A DNA stretch of 64,000 nt, from positions 124,001-188,000 of the forward strand of contig NZ_FNKE01000001.1 in assembly GCF_900101445.1 (NCBI RefSeq), given 5' to 3'. Below the pieces are notes generated by a model. It ran no database searches. It was not told the DNA's origin and saw nothing but the letters and a program-made list of their open reading frames with translations. Shown piece by piece: positions 1-10,351 of the stretch; position 1 is the first letter of the stretch, and the number at the start of each line of letters is the position of its first letter. Source of the DNA: Streptococcus equinus. GTDB taxonomy: Bacteria > Bacillota > Bacilli > Lactobacillales > Streptococcaceae. Made by a program: the position numbers and the translations under genes.

Positions 1-30
1 TATACCAAAAAACGAGAATGGGGAAATAAG

Positions 31-735
31 ATGAGAGTAATTCGTGTTAATGATCAAATTGAAGGTGGTAAAGCAGCATTTGCTTTGTTAAAAGGAACTT
101 TGGAAAATGGTGCTAAAACATTAGGATTGGCAACAGGTAGCACACCTCTTAGTTTCTATAAAGAAATTGCAAATAGTGACCTTGATTTTTCAGAAATGAC
201 AAGCATTAATCTTGATGAATATGTCGGCTTAGCAGCAGATAACGCACAAAGTTATCATCATTTTATGAAGGAAAATCTTTTCCAATATAAACCTTTCAAA
301 AAAAGTTTTTTACCAAATGGATTGGCGACTGACTTACAAGCAGAAGCTCGCCGTTACAATCAAGTGATAGCTGAGCACCCAATTGATTTTCAAATTTTAG
401 GAATTGGACGAAATGGTCATATTGGTTTCAATGAACCTGGCACACCATTTGATATGACGACTCATATCGTCGATTTGGCTGAAGATACGATTGAGGCAAA
501 TAGTCGTTTCTTTGACAGCATGGAAGAAGTGCCAAAACAAGCTATTTCAATGGGAATTCACTCAATCATGCAATCAAAAATGGTTGTTTTAATGGCTTAT
601 GGCAAGGATAAAGCTGACGCTATCAATCAAATGATTAATGGCCCAATCAGCGAAGATTTGCCAGCAAGCGTTCTTCAAAATCACCCAAATCTTGTGGTGA
701 TTGTTGATGAGGCTGCAGCGAGTGAATTAGACTAA
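31..735 (+). CDS. nagB: Glucosamine-6-phosphate deaminase
   Basis: This cytoplasmic enzyme converts glucosamine-6-phosphate to fructose-6-phosphate plus ammonia, feeding amino-sugar carbon into glycolysis. The 234-residue length is the usual short form in Firmicutes. The N-terminal LATGSTP sugar-phosphate loop (about residue 33) and the [12 protein letters not shown] active-site segment (about residues 127-138) are both visible. The start follows a GGGGAAATAAG ribosome site at about 18-28. Only 30 bases lie upstream, so its promoter is outside the window. The promoter of the next gene sits just after its stop. Function is confident from family motifs. Confidence 0.96.
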   Translation: MRVIRVNDQIEGGKAAFALLKGTLENGAKTLGLATGSTPLSFYKEIANSDLDFSEMTSINLDEYVGLAADNAQSYHHFMKENLFQYKPFKKSFLPNGLATDLQAEARRYNQVIAEHPIDFQILGIGRNGHIGFNEPGTPFDMTTHIVDLAEDTIEANSRFFDSMEEVPKQAISMGIHSIMQSKMVVLMAYGKDKADAINQMINGPISEDLPASVLQNHPNLVVIVDEAAASELD

Positions 736-749
736 AAAATTGCTTCAGA

Positions 750-767
750 ACATGGTAAAATAGGAGC
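750..767 (+). promoter_or_regulatory. Extended -10 promoter abutting the rsuA start (probable leaderless transcript)
   Basis: TGGTAAAAT (753-761) is an extended -10 element. Only 6 nt separate it from the ATG at 768, so transcription should begin at or next to the start codon. An AGGAG at 762-766 touches the ATG too closely to act as a normal ribosome site. Confidence 0.6.
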
Positions 768-1484
768 ATGCGTTTAGATAAATTGTTAGGACAAGCGGGA
801 TTTGGCTCTCGAAATCAAGTCAAAAAGCTCATCAGAAGTCGTCAAGTTTATGTGGATGGCAGGCTAGCTGAGGCAGACAATTTGAATGTTGAGCCAAGTC
901 TGCAAGAGATAACTGTTTCGGGAAAACAGGTTACACTATCTACAGAAAAATATTTCATTTTAAATAAACCAGCTGGTGTGGTTTCTGCGGTTTCTGATAA
1001 GGAACATCAGACGGTCATTGATTTGATTGCTGAAGCAGACCGAGTGCCAAGACTCTATCCAGTTGGGCGTTTAGACCGCGACACGGAAGGTCTACTTTTG
1101 ATTACCAATAATGGTCCTTTGGGTTTTCGCATGTTGCATCCAAAATATCACGTTACAAAGACTTACTATGTTGAGGTTAATGGTTTGTTAGCAGCTGATG
1201 CGCCAGCCTTTTTTGAAAATGGAGTGACCTTTGATGACGGAACGGTTTGTAAACCTGCTAATCTTGAGATTATCGAGACAAATTCTGAAAAAAGCTCCGC
1301 TTATATCTCGATTGCAGAAGGAAAATTTCATCAAGTTAAGAAAATGTTTTTGGCTTATGGGGTCAAGGTCATTTACCTCAAACGAATGACTTTTGGTGAC
1401 TTTGAACTTGGTGACTTGCCAAAGGGACAATACCGAGAATTGAATACGAAAGAAAAAGAAATCTTGAAAAATTATTTGGATTAA
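768..1484 (+). CDS. Pseudouridine synthase, RsuA/RluB family (16S rRNA)
   Basis: This enzyme isomerises a uridine in rRNA to pseudouridine. An N-terminal S4 RNA-binding domain (about residues 1-60, beginning MRLDKLL) is followed by the catalytic domain with GRLDRDTEGLLL (about residues 101-112), whose first Asp is the expected nucleophile. At 238 residues it fits the RsuA class, which modifies small-subunit RNA. The LSU member RluB cannot be excluded from motifs alone. The start is fixed by the conserved N-terminus and lies 6 nt after a -10 box. A weak AATCC/GGATT hairpin with a T tract follows the stop. Confidence 0.9.
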   Translation: MRLDKLLGQAGFGSRNQVKKLIRSRQVYVDGRLAEADNLNVEPSLQEITVSGKQVTLSTEKYFILNKPAGVVSAVSDKEHQTVIDLIAEADRVPRLYPVGRLDRDTEGLLLITNNGPLGFRMLHPKYHVTKTYYVEVNGLLAADAPAFFENGVTFDDGTVCKPANLEIIETNSEKSSAYISIAEGKFHQVKKMFLAYGVKVIYLKRMTFGDFELGDLPKGQYRELNTKEKEILKNYLD

Positions 1485-1507
1485 TCCGGTGTTTTTTCAG
1501 GATTTTT

Positions 1508-1515
1508 TTCGAATA
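1508..1515 (+). promoter_or_regulatory. ComX (sigma-X) box before coiA
   Basis: TTCGAATA preceded by a T run lies 20 nt before the coiA start and differs by one base from the streptococcal late-competence box TACGAATA. No normal -10 is seen between it and the ribosome site. Known CoiA genes belong to the ComX regulon, which supports the reading. Confidence 0.65.
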
Positions 1516-1534
1516 AAGAAGTAGGAGGTTTAAT

Positions 1535-2497
1535 ATGCTGTCTGCTCTTGATGAAAATGGTCGTTTGGTCTTCTTGTTAGATGAGATTCCTGAAAAGCAA
1601 GCTTTTACTTGTCCAGCTTGTCATTCACCAGTTCGACTGAGGCATGGTCAGATTATGCGTCCGCATTTTGCGCATGTGTCACTGGAAAATTGTGACTTTT
1701 ATAGTGAAAATGAAAGTGATGAACATTTGCAGTTAAAAGCAGGACTTTATCAGTCGCTTTCGCAAAGTGAAAAAGTGGTCGTTGAGGCTGTTTTGCCAGA
1801 GCTGCATCAGGTTGCAGATATTTTGGTCAATGATACCCTTGCTCTGGAAGTTCAGTGCTCCAGATTATCAGAAAAGCGTCTCAGAGAACGTACGGCTTCT
1901 TATCACAAGGCGGATTTTAATGTTTTATGGCTTTTGGGAGAAAAACTGTGGCTTGGCGAGCGTTTAACGCCGCTACATCGACAGTTTTTATACTTTTCAC
2001 AGAACATGGGATTTCATCTGTGGGAGCTAGATGTCAAGAAAAATCTTGTTCGACTACATTATTTGATTTATGAAGATTGGCATGGTAAAGTGCATTATTT
2101 GACGAAAAGCTGCTCGTTCTCAGGAAACTTGATGGCATTTTTCAGGCTTCCTTTTCAAAAACAAAAACTCTCAACTTACGACGTTAAGCAAGATCCAAAT
2201 CTATTAAGCTATATTCAAAGACAATTATCTTCTCGAAATACTTCTTGGTTAAAGCGTCAGGAAAAAGCTTATATCCAAGGGAAAAATCTTCTCACCCTTC
2301 CTTTGTCGACTTATTTTCCGCAAGTTAGGCCACCAGAAGTTAAGGATGGTTTTTGTCAAATTTCACAAGATTTATCAACCTTTTATGAGACCTTTAGGCG
2401 TTATTATCAAAATCAAAGTGAAAAAGGTGTTCAAAAACTTTACCCACCAGCTTATTATGGTAGAATGGTTAATAATGCCAAGAAAAGGAGAACATAA
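1535..2497 (+). CDS. coiA: Competence protein CoiA
   Basis: CoiA is a late-competence cytoplasmic protein needed for natural transformation, acting on incoming single-stranded DNA during recombination. The 320-residue product has an N-terminal zinc-binding CPAC (about residue 26), a PHFAH motif, and a restriction-endonuclease-like core (VADILVND then LALEVQ, about residues 91-105). A GGAGG site at 1524-1528 sets the start. The stop overlaps the pepF start in TAATG, so the two genes are translationally coupled, the usual streptococcal order. The cin-box upstream suggests expression in competent cells. The gene is full length, so competence may be intact at this step. Confidence 0.93.
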   Translation: MLSALDENGRLVFLLDEIPEKQAFTCPACHSPVRLRHGQIMRPHFAHVSLENCDFYSENESDEHLQLKAGLYQSLSQSEKVVVEAVLPELHQVADILVNDTLALEVQCSRLSEKRLRERTASYHKADFNVLWLLGEKLWLGERLTPLHRQFLYFSQNMGFHLWELDVKKNLVRLHYLIYEDWHGKVHYLTKSCSFSGNLMAFFRLPFQKQKLSTYDVKQDPNLLSYIQRQLSSRNTSWLKRQEKAYIQGKNLLTLPLSTYFPQVRPPEVKDGFCQISQDLSTFYETFRRYYQNQSEKGVQKLYPPAYYGRMVNNAKKRRT

Positions 2498-4299
2498 TGT
2501 CAGATAATCGTAGTCATATCGATGATAAATACAAATGGGATTTAAGCACTGTTTTTGCGACTGATGACGCTTGGGAGGCTGAATTAGCTAAGTTAGATGC
2601 TGATTTAGAAGATGCTAAAAAATACAAAGGTCATTTGACACAATCAAGTAAGGATTTGCTAGCTATTACGGAGCATTATCTTGATTTGTCACGCCGATTG
2701 GAAAAAGTTTACGTTTATGCATCAATGAAAAACGACCAAGATACGACAGTGGCAAAATACCAAGAATACCAAGCCAAAGCCACAGCGCTTTATGCTAAAT
2801 ACAGCGAAGTATTTGCCTTTTATGAACCAGAATTGATGCAATTATCAGCTGAAGGCTTTGCGGCATTTGTTGCTGAAACGCCAGCGTTGTCAGCTTATGC
2901 GCATTTCTTTGAACAACTTTTCAAACGCCAAGCACACGTCTTGTCACAAAAAGAAGAAGAGCTCTTAGCTGGTGCACATGAAATCTTTGGTGCTGCTGGT
3001 GAAACTTTTGAAATTCTAGATAATGCTGATATTGTTTTCCCAGTGGTTTTAGATGATGAAGGCAATGAAGTGCAATTAACACATGGTAATTTCATTAGTC
3101 TTTTGGAATCAAAAAATCGCGACGTCCGAAAAGCAGCTTATGAAGCGATGTATGCCACTTACGAACAATTCCAACACACTTACGCTAAGACATTGCAGAC
3201 AAATGTTAAGGTTCATAATTACGATGCGCGTGTTCACCACTTCAAGTCAGCACGTGAGGCAGCACTTTCTGCTAACTTCATTCCAGAAGCAGTTTATGAT
3301 ACATTGATTGACCGCGTAAATGCACACTTGCCATTGCTTCATCGTTATGTGGAACTTCGTAAAAAAGTTCTTAAATTAGATGATTTGAAAATGTATGATA
3401 TTCACACACCATTGTCTGAAATGGATATGAGCTTCACTTATGAAGAAGCTTTGAAAAAAGCAGGAGAGGTCTTGGCTGTCTTTGGTAAAGATTATTCTGA
3501 GCGTGTTCATCGTGCTTTCACAGAACGTTGGATTGATGTTCATGTCAATAAAGGAAAACGCTCAGGAGCTTATTCTGGTGGGGCTTACGATACCAATGCC
3601 TTTATGCTTTTGAACTGGCAAGATACACTTGATAATTTGTTTACCTTGGTACACGAAACTGGACACAGCCTTCATTCAACTTTCACACGTGAAAATCAAC
3701 CATATGTTTACGGTGATTACAGCATTTTCTTAGCCGAAATTGCTTCAACAACCAATGAAAATATTTTAACGGAAACACTTTTGAAAGAAGTTGACGATGA
3801 TAAAGCTCGTTTTGCGATTTTGAATCATTTCTTGGATGGCTTCAAAGGAACAATCTTCCGTCAAGCACAATTCGCAGAGTTTGAAGATATGATTCACAAA
3901 GCAGACCAAGCTGGTGAAGTATTGACAAGCGAATACCTTAACAATCTTTATGCAGACCTAAATGAAAAATATTATGGTCTTAGCAAGGAAGACAATCCAG
4001 AAATTCAATACGAATGGGCACGTATTCCGCATTTCTACTACAATTATTACGTCTATCAATACGCAACAGGTTTTGCTGCAGCAAGCTACCTAGCTGATAA
4101 AGTGGTTCACGGTACACAAGCTGATATTGACCGTTACCTTGATTACCTCAAGGCTGGTAATTCTGATTACCCACTTAATGTTATTGAAAAAGCTGGTGTT
4201 GATATGACAAGCAGTGATTATTTGGATGCTGCCTTCAAGATTTTTGAAGATCGTCTAGATGAACTAGAAGCCTTGGTTGAAAAAGGGGCACACCTTTAA
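2497..4299 (+). CDS. pepF: Oligoendopeptidase F
   Basis: This cytoplasmic M3-family zinc endopeptidase cleaves oligopeptides of roughly 7-17 residues. The 600-residue length is standard. The zinc motif HETGHSLHS lies at about residues 386-394, and a downstream FLAEIAST segment provides the third ligand Glu. The helical M3 N-terminal domain precedes it. The gene overlaps coiA by one base and may be read from both the competence promoter and upstream transcripts. A strong terminator follows at 4310. Nothing is missing. Confidence 0.96.
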   Translation: MSDNRSHIDDKYKWDLSTVFATDDAWEAELAKLDADLEDAKKYKGHLTQSSKDLLAITEHYLDLSRRLEKVYVYASMKNDQDTTVAKYQEYQAKATALYAKYSEVFAFYEPELMQLSAEGFAAFVAETPALSAYAHFFEQLFKRQAHVLSQKEEELLAGAHEIFGAAGETFEILDNADIVFPVVLDDEGNEVQLTHGNFISLLESKNRDVRKAAYEAMYATYEQFQHTYAKTLQTNVKVHNYDARVHHFKSAREAALSANFIPEAVYDTLIDRVNAHLPLLHRYVELRKKVLKLDDLKMYDIHTPLSEMDMSFTYEEALKKAGEVLAVFGKDYSERVHRAFTERWIDVHVNKGKRSGAYSGGAYDTNAFMLLNWQDTLDNLFTLVHETGHSLHSTFTRENQPYVYGDYSIFLAEIASTTNENILTETLLKEVDDDKARFAILNHFLDGFKGTIFRQAQFAEFEDMIHKADQAGEVLTSEYLNNLYADLNEKYYGLSKEDNPEIQYEWARIPHFYYNYYVYQYATGFAAASYLADKVVHGTQADIDRYLDYLKAGNSDYPLNVIEKAGVDMTSSDYLDAAFKIFEDRLDELEALVEKGAHL

Positions 4300-4309
4300 A
4301 ATAGTTTTT

Positions 4310-4336
4310 GAGACTGGATGATTCCAGTCTCTTTTA
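4310..4336 (+). terminator. Intrinsic terminator after pepF
   Basis: GAGACTGG pairs with CCAGTCTC across a six-base loop and is followed by TTTTA. Confidence 0.8.
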
Positions 4337-4368
4337 TGCTATAATGGAAAAAATTTGGAGGTGCTGGC

Positions 4369-4884
4369 ATGGAAATTCGACCAATTAACTTTTGTGATGA
4401 AGAAGCTTACCGCTCTTTTCTAGCGTCTTTTAAAAATGATGATAATCCTTTTGTCGCTCCTGAGACGACGCGTGAAGTCACTGACTTTAAGGCGTTTGTT
4501 GAAAATAGCAGAGCTCAAGAAAGAAAAGCAGCTCATCCAGATTATTCGACGGTGACCACTTATTATGCGTTTGTAGATGGAAGCATTGCTGCGCGGATTG
4601 CTTGTCGTTGGCAACTTGAAAAAGGAAATCTATCGACTGTTGGTGGACATATCGGCTACCAAACCTCACCAGAATTTAGACGACAAGGCATTATGACAAA
4701 ACTTCTTAACTTCGCCCTTGAAGAATATGGTAAACGTGGGATTAGTCCCGTTTTAATCACAGCGCGTGAAGATAATATTGCCAGTCGTCACATTATTGAA
4801 AAGGCTGGCGGGGTTTTAGAAAATAGCATTGATTTAGAAGACGGGCATCGTTTAGCACGTTATTGGATTAGATTGGAGAAATAG
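4369..4884 (+). CDS. GNAT-family N-acetyltransferase
   Basis: This 171-residue GCN5-related acetyltransferase has an unknown substrate. The acetyl-CoA loop is seen as RRQGIMTKLL (about residues 104-113), followed by the typical NIASRHIIEKAGG segment near residue 143 that closes the fold. A TATAAT at 4340-4345 and a GGAGGTG ribosome site at 4356-4362 provide its own start signals after the pepF terminator. The next gene starts one base after its stop, so the two form an operon. The family is certain; the substrate cannot be named from sequence. Confidence 0.88.
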   Translation: MEIRPINFCDEEAYRSFLASFKNDDNPFVAPETTREVTDFKAFVENSRAQERKAAHPDYSTVTTYYAFVDGSIAARIACRWQLEKGNLSTVGGHIGYQTSPEFRRQGIMTKLLNFALEEYGKRGISPVLITAREDNIASRHIIEKAGGVLENSIDLEDGHRLARYWIRLEK

Positions 4885-4885
4885 A

Positions 4886-5497
4886 TTGACAACTTTGATT
4901 TGGGATTTTGATGGAACTTTGGTGGACTCGTATGAGGCAATCGGTGAAGCTTTGAAAGTCACCTATGCACATTATGACCTAGACTTTAACGAAGAATGGG
5001 TTATGTCGTTTATCATCAAAGAATCGGTCAAGGCTTTGCTTTACAAGGTAGCCAAAGAGGAAGATTTGGATTTTGCTGAGCTGTCTACTTTCTTTAAAAA
5101 AGAGCAAGAAGCGCGTGACCACATGATTAACCCAATGCCACACATGGCAGAGGTTTTAAAGCAAACTAAGCAAGCTGGCGTTAGCCATTTTGTATACACT
5201 CATAAGGGTATTACGGCTAATGATGTTTTAGAGAGACTTGGGGTGCGTCAGTATTTCACAGAAGTAGTGACATCAGCCAATGGCTTTGCACGTAAACCTG
5301 AGCCAGAAGCTATTAACTACCTGCTTGAAAAATACCATCTTGATAAAGCTGAGACTTATTATGTTGGTGACCGTCGTATTGATGTTGAAGCAGCTGAAAA
5401 TGCAGGCGTCAAGTCAATCAATCTGGGTCAACCAAACTCAAAAATCAATCAAAAAATCGCTGATTTGTCTGAGATTATGGCACTTTTAAAAGCATAA
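4886..5497 (+). CDS. HAD-superfamily phosphatase (subfamily IA, phosphoglycolate-phosphatase-like)
   Basis: This is probably a small-molecule phosphomonoesterase. Motif I is DFDGTLVDS (residues about 8-16) with a helical cap domain after it. Motif II is the Thr of VYTHKG near residue 110. The lysine of ARKPEPE and the acidic motif VGDRRIDVEAA near residue 155 complete the HAD core. Translation must begin at TTG (4886), one base after the acetyltransferase stop, with the GGAGAAA ribosome site inside the upstream gene. The substrate is unknown; a housecleaning role is typical of such proteins. Confidence 0.88.
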   Translation: MTTLIWDFDGTLVDSYEAIGEALKVTYAHYDLDFNEEWVMSFIIKESVKALLYKVAKEEDLDFAELSTFFKKEQEARDHMINPMPHMAEVLKQTKQAGVSHFVYTHKGITANDVLERLGVRQYFTEVVTSANGFARKPEPEAINYLLEKYHLDKAETYYVGDRRIDVEAAENAGVKSINLGQPNSKINQKIADLSEIMALLKA

Positions 5498-5529
5498 AAA
5501 ACTAGCTATTCACATCAGCTTTATTTTGC

Positions 5530-5544
5530 TATATAATAAGAGTT
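5530..5544 (+). promoter_or_regulatory. -10 promoter abutting the methyltransferase start (probable leaderless transcript)
   Basis: TATAAT (5532-5537) ends 7 nt before the ATG at 5545. TG at 5527-5528 precedes an overlapping TATATA. No ribosome binding site exists between promoter and start. Confidence 0.6.
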
Positions 5545-6246
5545 ATGGTTAAATCATATTCAAAAACAGCAAATCACAATATGCGACGTCCTGTTGTCAA
5601 AGAGGGTGTCGTGCGTTATATGCGAACACGTCAAAAGCAAAATGATGGCTTTTTAGCGGAATTAGAAGCTTTTGCACATCAAGAAAATATCCCGATTATC
5701 CAGCACGAAGTAGTGGCTTATTTCCGTTTCTTGTTGCAAACTTTGCAACCTAAGAATATCTTGGAAATTGGGACAGCGATTGGTTTTTCAGCGCTTTTGA
5801 TGGCAGAAAATGCACCCGAAGCTAAGATTACAACACTCGATCGTAATCCAGAAATGATTGCTTTTGCCAAGGAAAACTTTGCAAAATACGACACTCGCAA
5901 GCAAATCACATTGGTTGAAGGCGATGCCGTTGATACTCTTTCAACCCTTGAAGGTGAGTATGACTTTGTCTTCATGGATTCTGCAAAATCAAAATACATC
6001 GTCTTTTTGCCAGAAGTTTTGAAACACTTGAAAGTTGGAGGCGTTGTGATTTTTGACGATGTTTTCCAAGGTGGCGATATTGTCAAATCAATCGAAGAAG
6101 TGCGTCGCGGACAGCGCACGATTTACCGTGGTCTTCAACGACTTTTTGACGCAACGCTTGATAATCCAAATCTGACAGCAAGCCTTTTGCCACTTAGTGA
6201 CGGACTGCTAATGCTCCGTAAAAATGCAGAAGACGTAGAACTGTAA
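5545..6246 (+). CDS. SAM-dependent O-methyltransferase, TrmR/YrrM-like
   Basis: This class I methyltransferase (COG4122 type) is related to TrmR, which methylates 5-hydroxyuridine at the tRNA wobble position. Motif I is LEIGTAIGFSALL (about residues 74-86), with the acidic ribose-binding TLDRNPE strand next and the metal-site Asp in FVFMDSAKSKY (about residues 142-152). The N-terminus ANHNMRRPVV is typical of streptococcal members located before prsA, as here. The 233-residue gene looks complete. Its ATG lies 7 nt from a -10 box with no Shine-Dalgarno. The tRNA substrate is inferred from homology only. Confidence 0.85.
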   Translation: MVKSYSKTANHNMRRPVVKEGVVRYMRTRQKQNDGFLAELEAFAHQENIPIIQHEVVAYFRFLLQTLQPKNILEIGTAIGFSALLMAENAPEAKITTLDRNPEMIAFAKENFAKYDTRKQITLVEGDAVDTLSTLEGEYDFVFMDSAKSKYIVFLPEVLKHLKVGGVVIFDDVFQGGDIVKSIEEVRRGQRTIYRGLQRLFDATLDNPNLTASLLPLSDGLLMLRKNAEDVEL

Positions 6247-6315
6247 AATTAAGCAACATTTAAGTTATTGTGGTATACTAATGGAGTTAAAGACAAATTA
6301 AGGAGTTTAATATCA

Positions 6316-7374
6316 ATGGCTAACAAAGAAAAATCAGGATTTTCAAAAATGATCCAAAGCAAGGCTTTTAAGGGTGTTTCTATTGCCGTAGCGTCAGCTC
6401 TTATCGGTGCTGGTGTAACTTACCTTGCTACAAACAACAATTCTGAAACTAAAGCTCTTGTTACAATGAAAGGTAACACAATTACAGTATCAGACTTCTA
6501 CAGTGCAGCTAAAAGCACATCATCATCTCAACAAACAATGTTGAACTTGATTTTGTCACGTGTCTTTGAAGATCAATATGGTGATAAAGTTTCTGACAAA
6601 GACGTTACCAAAGCTTATAACACAACAGCTTCATCATACGGTTCATCATTCTCAAGCGCTCTTCAAGCAGCAGGATTGACAACAGATACTTACAAACAAC
6701 AAATCCGCACATCAATGCTTGTCGAATACGCTGTTAAAGAAGCTGCCAAAGACAAATTAACAACTAAAAACTACAAAGACGCTTATAAAGATTACAACGC
6801 AGACACAACTGCTACTGTTATCGCATTAACTGACGAAGATAAAGCAAACTCAGTTCACGATCAAGCAACTGCAGACGGTGCTGATTTTGATAAAATCGCT
6901 AAAGAAAACACAACAGCTAAGAAAACTGAGTACACATTCGATTCAGCAGACACTAAATTGCCATCAGATGTTATGGCAGCTGCCTTCAAACAAGACGAAG
7001 GGTCAGTATCAGATGTGATTAAAGTGATGAACTCATCAACATATTCATACACTTACTACATCGTTAAAACAACTAAGAAAACAGAAAAAAATGCTGATTG
7101 GAAAACTTATAAAAAACGTTTGAAGAAAATCATTATGGCTAAATACCAAAATGATACAAGCTTCCAAAACCAAGTTATCGGTAAAGCACTTGATAAAGCT
7201 AATGTGAAAATCAAAGATCGTAGCTTCGCAAGCATTCTTTCACAATATGCTACAAGCACATCTTCATCATCTTCAAAAGCTTCATCAAGCTCAAGTGCAG
7301 CAAGTTCTTCAGAAGCTAGCTCAACTGAAGACTCTTCAACAGCAGAATCAAGTTCTACAGATTCAGCTGAATAA
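6316..7374 (+). CDS. prsA: Foldase PrsA (parvulin-type peptidyl-prolyl isomerase), membrane-anchored
   Basis: PrsA helps secreted proteins fold on the outer face of the membrane. The ATG at 6316 is preceded by AAGGAG (6300-6305); an in-frame upstream start at 6268 has no ribosome site. The body (TMKGNTITVSDFY near residue 52, LVEYAVKEAAK, then a degenerate parvulin domain about residues 145-245) matches streptococcal PrsA. Oddly, the N-terminus has a cytoplasmic basic stretch and a hydrophobic segment (about residues 20-37) but no cysteine, so there is no lipobox; the protein contains no Cys at all. The last 45 residues are a Ser-rich low-complexity tail. It is probably held by an uncleaved signal anchor or cleaved and released. 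Confidence 0.88.
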   Translation: MANKEKSGFSKMIQSKAFKGVSIAVASALIGAGVTYLATNNNSETKALVTMKGNTITVSDFYSAAKSTSSSQQTMLNLILSRVFEDQYGDKVSDKDVTKAYNTTASSYGSSFSSALQAAGLTTDTYKQQIRTSMLVEYAVKEAAKDKLTTKNYKDAYKDYNADTTATVIALTDEDKANSVHDQATADGADFDKIAKENTTAKKTEYTFDSADTKLPSDVMAAAFKQDEGSVSDVIKVMNSSTYSYTYYIVKTTKKTEKNADWKTYKKRLKKIIMAKYQNDTSFQNQVIGKALDKANVKIKDRSFASILSQYATSTSSSSSKASSSSSAASSSEASSTEDSSTAESSSTDSAE

Positions 7375-7379
7375 GCTAC

Positions 7380-7408
7380 TTGACCAGACGCCTAAAATAC
7401 AGTACAAT
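7380..7408 (+). promoter_or_regulatory. alaS promoter
   Basis: TTGACC (7380-7385) and TACAAT (7403-7408) are separated by exactly 17 bp, just upstream of the T-box leader. Confidence 0.75.
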
Positions 7409-7414
7409 TAAAAG

Positions 7415-7655
7415 GATTGAGAATCGTTTTTAAACATTCAGATTCAGAAAAGTGGCGGTTGCTGCGAGCCATGGATGAAGTTAAAAATGTGCTACTCATG
7501 TTTTCTAATTGTCAGAAGTGGTAACCGAGTTACCATGGTCAAATACAAGAAAAAACAATTTAAGAGATAAATGAAGAATGACAGGTTCATTGAAAAGAGG
7601 TGGTACCGTGGCTAACGTCACCCTCTGTGAAATGGACTTGTCGTTTTTTGTATCC
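7415..7655 (+). promoter_or_regulatory. T-box riboswitch (alanine)
   Basis: The leader holds the T-box sequence AGGTGGTACCGTG (7598-7610). A terminator helix is formed by AATGACAGGTTCATT (7577-7591) and AATGGACTTGTCGTT (7630-7644) with inner arms AGAGGTG/CACCCTCT and a T tract. A GCT triplet at 7491-7493 in the stem I region is a plausible alanine specifier. Uncharged tRNA-Ala would stabilise the antiterminator and switch on alaS. Nothing else occupies this 357-bp gap. Confidence 0.88.
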
Positions 7656-7731
7656 TTAATGGCATAAAAGATGATTTCAATCTATGGCAAGCGTTGTAAC
7701 ATCGCTTAGTAACAAGAAAAGGAAAGATGAA

Positions 7732-10350
7732 ATGAAACAATTGACTAGTGCGCAAGTGCGCCAAATGTGGTTAGACTTCTGGAAATCAAAAGGTCACTCT
7801 GTTGAACCTTCTGCAAACTTGGTTCCTGTAAACGACCCAACTTTGTTGTGGATCAACTCAGGTGTTGCTACACTTAAAAAATACTTTGATGGTTCAGTAA
7901 TTCCAGAAAACCCACGTATCACTAATGCTCAAAAAGCTATCCGTACAAATGACATCGAAAACGTTGGTAAAACAGCTCGTCACCACACAATGTTTGAAAT
8001 GTTGGGTAACTTCTCTGTTGGTGATTACTTCCGTGATGAAGCAATCACTTGGGGATTTGAATTATTGACAAGTCCAGAATGGTTTGACTTCCCTAAAGAC
8101 AAACTTTACATGACTTACTACCCAGATGATAAAGATACTTACAACCGTTGGATTTCACTCGGTGTTGAACCAAGCCACTTGATTCCAATCGAAGATAACT
8201 TCTGGGAAATCGGTGCTGGACCTTCAGGACCAGATACTGAAATCTTCTTTGACCGTGGTGAAGACTTTGACCCAGATCACGTTGGTATCAAACTTCTTGC
8301 TGAAGATATCGAAAACGATCGTTATATCGAAATCTGGAACATCGTGTTGTCACAATTTAACGCTGATCCAGCTGTTCCACGTTCAGAATACAAAGAATTG
8401 CCACACAAAAACATTGATACAGGTGCTGGTTTGGAACGTTTGGTTGCGGTTATGCAAGGGGCTAAAACAAACTTTGAAACTGACCTCTTCATGCCAATCA
8501 TTCGTGAAATCGAAAAATTATCTGGTAAAACTTATGATCCAGATGGCGACAACATGAGCTTTAAAGTTATCGCTGACCACATCCGTTCACTTTCATTTGC
8601 TATCGGTGATGGTGCTCTTCCTGGTAACGAAGGTCGCGGATACGTGCTTCGTCGTTTGCTTCGTCGCGCAGTTATGCACGGTCGTCGCCTTGGTATCAAC
8701 GAAACATTCTTGTACAAATTGGTTCCAACTGTTGGTAAAATCATGGAATCATACTACCCAGAAGTACTTGAAAAACGTGAATTTATCGAAAAAATTGTTC
8801 GTCGTGAAGAAGAAACATTCGCACGTACAATCGATGCTGGTTCAAACATGCTTGACCAATTGTTGGCTGATTTGAAAGCAGCTGGTAAAGACACTGTTGA
8901 AGGTAAAGACATCTTCAAATTGTACGATACATACGGATTCCCAGTTGAATTGACTGAAGAATTGGCTGAAGATAAAGGATTCAAGATTGACCACGCTGGC
9001 TTTGAAGCTGCTATGAAAGAACAACAAGAACGTGCGCGTGCAAGTGTTGTTAAAGGTGGTTCAATGGGTATGCAAAACGAAACATTGTCAAGCATCACTG
9101 AAGAATCAGTCTTTAGCTATGAAGAAGAAGTTCTTGAATCTACATTGTCAGTTATTATCGCTGATAACGAACGTACTGAAGCTGTTTCGGAAGGTCAAGC
9201 ATTGCTTGTCTTTGCTAAAACACCATTCTATGCTGAAATGGGTGGACAAGTAGCTGACCACGGTGTTATCAAAAACGATAAAGGCGACATCGTTGCTCGT
9301 GTGATTGATGTTCAAAAAGCACCAAATGGTCAAGCTCTTCACACAGTTGAAGTACTTGCAAGCTTGTCAGTTGGTACAACATACACACTTGAAATTGACG
9401 CTAAACGTCGTCACAGTGTTATTAAAAACCACACTGCAACTCACTTGCTTCACGCAGCTCTTCATCACGTTATCGGTGAACACGCTACTCAAGCTGGTTC
9501 TCTTAACGAAGAAGGATTCTTGCGCTTTGACTTCACTCACTTTGAAGCAGTAACTGCTGATGAATTGCGTCAAATCGAAGAAGAAGTTAACCAACAAATC
9601 TGGAACGCTATCCCTGTTGTTACTGTTGAAACTGACATTGATACAGCTAAATCAATGGGTGCTATGGCCTTGTTCGGTGAAAAATACGGTAAAAACGTAC
9701 GTGTCGTAACAATTGGCGACTACTCAATCGAACTTTGTGGTGGTACACACGTTTCAAATACAGCAGAAATCGGAATCTTCAAGATTGTTAAAGAAGAAGG
9801 TATCGGTTCAGGAACTCGTCGTATCCTTGCTGTAACTGGTAAAGAAGCCTTTGAAGCATACCGCCAAGAAGAAGAAGACCTTAAAGCAATTGCTGAAACA
9901 CTTAAAGTGCCTCAATTGAAAGAAGTTACTAAGAAAGTTGTTAGCTTGCAAGAACAATTGCACAAATTGCAAAAAGAAAACGCTGAATTGAAAGAAAAAG
10001 CAGCCGCAGCTCAAGCTGGTGACGTCTTCAAAGATGTTAAAGAAGCAAATGGTCTTCGCTTTATCGCTAGCCAAGTAACTGTTTCTGATGCTGGTGCTCT
10101 TCGCACATTTGCTGATAACTGGAAACAAAAAGATTATTCTGATGTTCTTGTATTGGCAGCAGCTATTGGTGAAAAAGTCAATGTTCTTGTAGCAAGCAAA
10201 TCAAAAGATGTTCACGCTGGTAACTTGATTAAAGCTTTGGCACCAATCGTATCAGGTCGTGGTGGTGGTAAACCAGACATGGCCATGGCTGGTGGTTCAG
10301 ATGCTGCTAAAATCGCTGACCTTCTTGCAGCAGTAGCAGAAAATCTATAA
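7732..10350 (+). CDS. alaS: Alanyl-tRNA synthetase
   Basis: This enzyme charges tRNA-Ala and edits mischarged Ser/Gly. The likely start is ATG 7732, preceded by AAGGAAAG, giving 872 residues beginning [17 protein letters not shown], the usual streptococcal form; an in-frame ATG 48 bp upstream adds 16 unlikely residues. The class II catalytic domain is N-terminal. The editing site appears as [13 protein letters not shown] (about residues 566-578) and CGGTH (about residue 667). A Lys/Glu-rich coiled coil (about residues 710-765) and a Gly-rich C-Ala domain ([15 protein letters not shown]) end the protein. Expression is controlled by the T-box leader. Confidence 0.97.
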   Translation: MKQLTSAQVRQMWLDFWKSKGHSVEPSANLVPVNDPTLLWINSGVATLKKYFDGSVIPENPRITNAQKAIRTNDIENVGKTARHHTMFEMLGNFSVGDYFRDEAITWGFELLTSPEWFDFPKDKLYMTYYPDDKDTYNRWISLGVEPSHLIPIEDNFWEIGAGPSGPDTEIFFDRGEDFDPDHVGIKLLAEDIENDRYIEIWNIVLSQFNADPAVPRSEYKELPHKNIDTGAGLERLVAVMQGAKTNFETDLFMPIIREIEKLSGKTYDPDGDNMSFKVIADHIRSLSFAIGDGALPGNEGRGYVLRRLLRRAVMHGRRLGINETFLYKLVPTVGKIMESYYPEVLEKREFIEKIVRREEETFARTIDAGSNMLDQLLADLKAAGKDTVEGKDIFKLYDTYGFPVELTEELAEDKGFKIDHAGFEAAMKEQQERARASVVKGGSMGMQNETLSSITEESVFSYEEEVLESTLSVIIADNERTEAVSEGQALLVFAKTPFYAEMGGQVADHGVIKNDKGDIVARVIDVQKAPNGQALHTVEVLASLSVGTTYTLEIDAKRRHSVIKNHTATHLLHAALHHVIGEHATQAGSLNEEGFLRFDFTHFEAVTADELRQIEEEVNQQIWNAIPVVTVETDIDTAKSMGAMALFGEKYGKNVRVVTIGDYSIELCGGTHVSNTAEIGIFKIVKEEGIGSGTRRILAVTGKEAFEAYRQEEEDLKAIAETLKVPQLKEVTKKVVSLQEQLHKLQKENAELKEKAAAAQAGDVFKDVKEANGLRFIASQVTVSDAGALRTFADNWKQKDYSDVLVLAAAIGEKVNVLVASKSKDVHAGNLIKALAPIVSGRGGGKPDMAMAGGSDAAKIADLLAAVAENL

Positions 10351-10351
10351 G

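Noticed and set aside
6268..6315. A 16-codon upstream extension of prsA.
   Set aside because: No ribosome site; AAGGAG directly precedes ATG 6316 instead.
7684..7731. Extension of alaS by 16 codons from an upstream ATG.
   Set aside because: The conserved N-terminus begins at 7732 with AAGGAAAG before it; the extension follows the T-box terminator and matches no family sequence.
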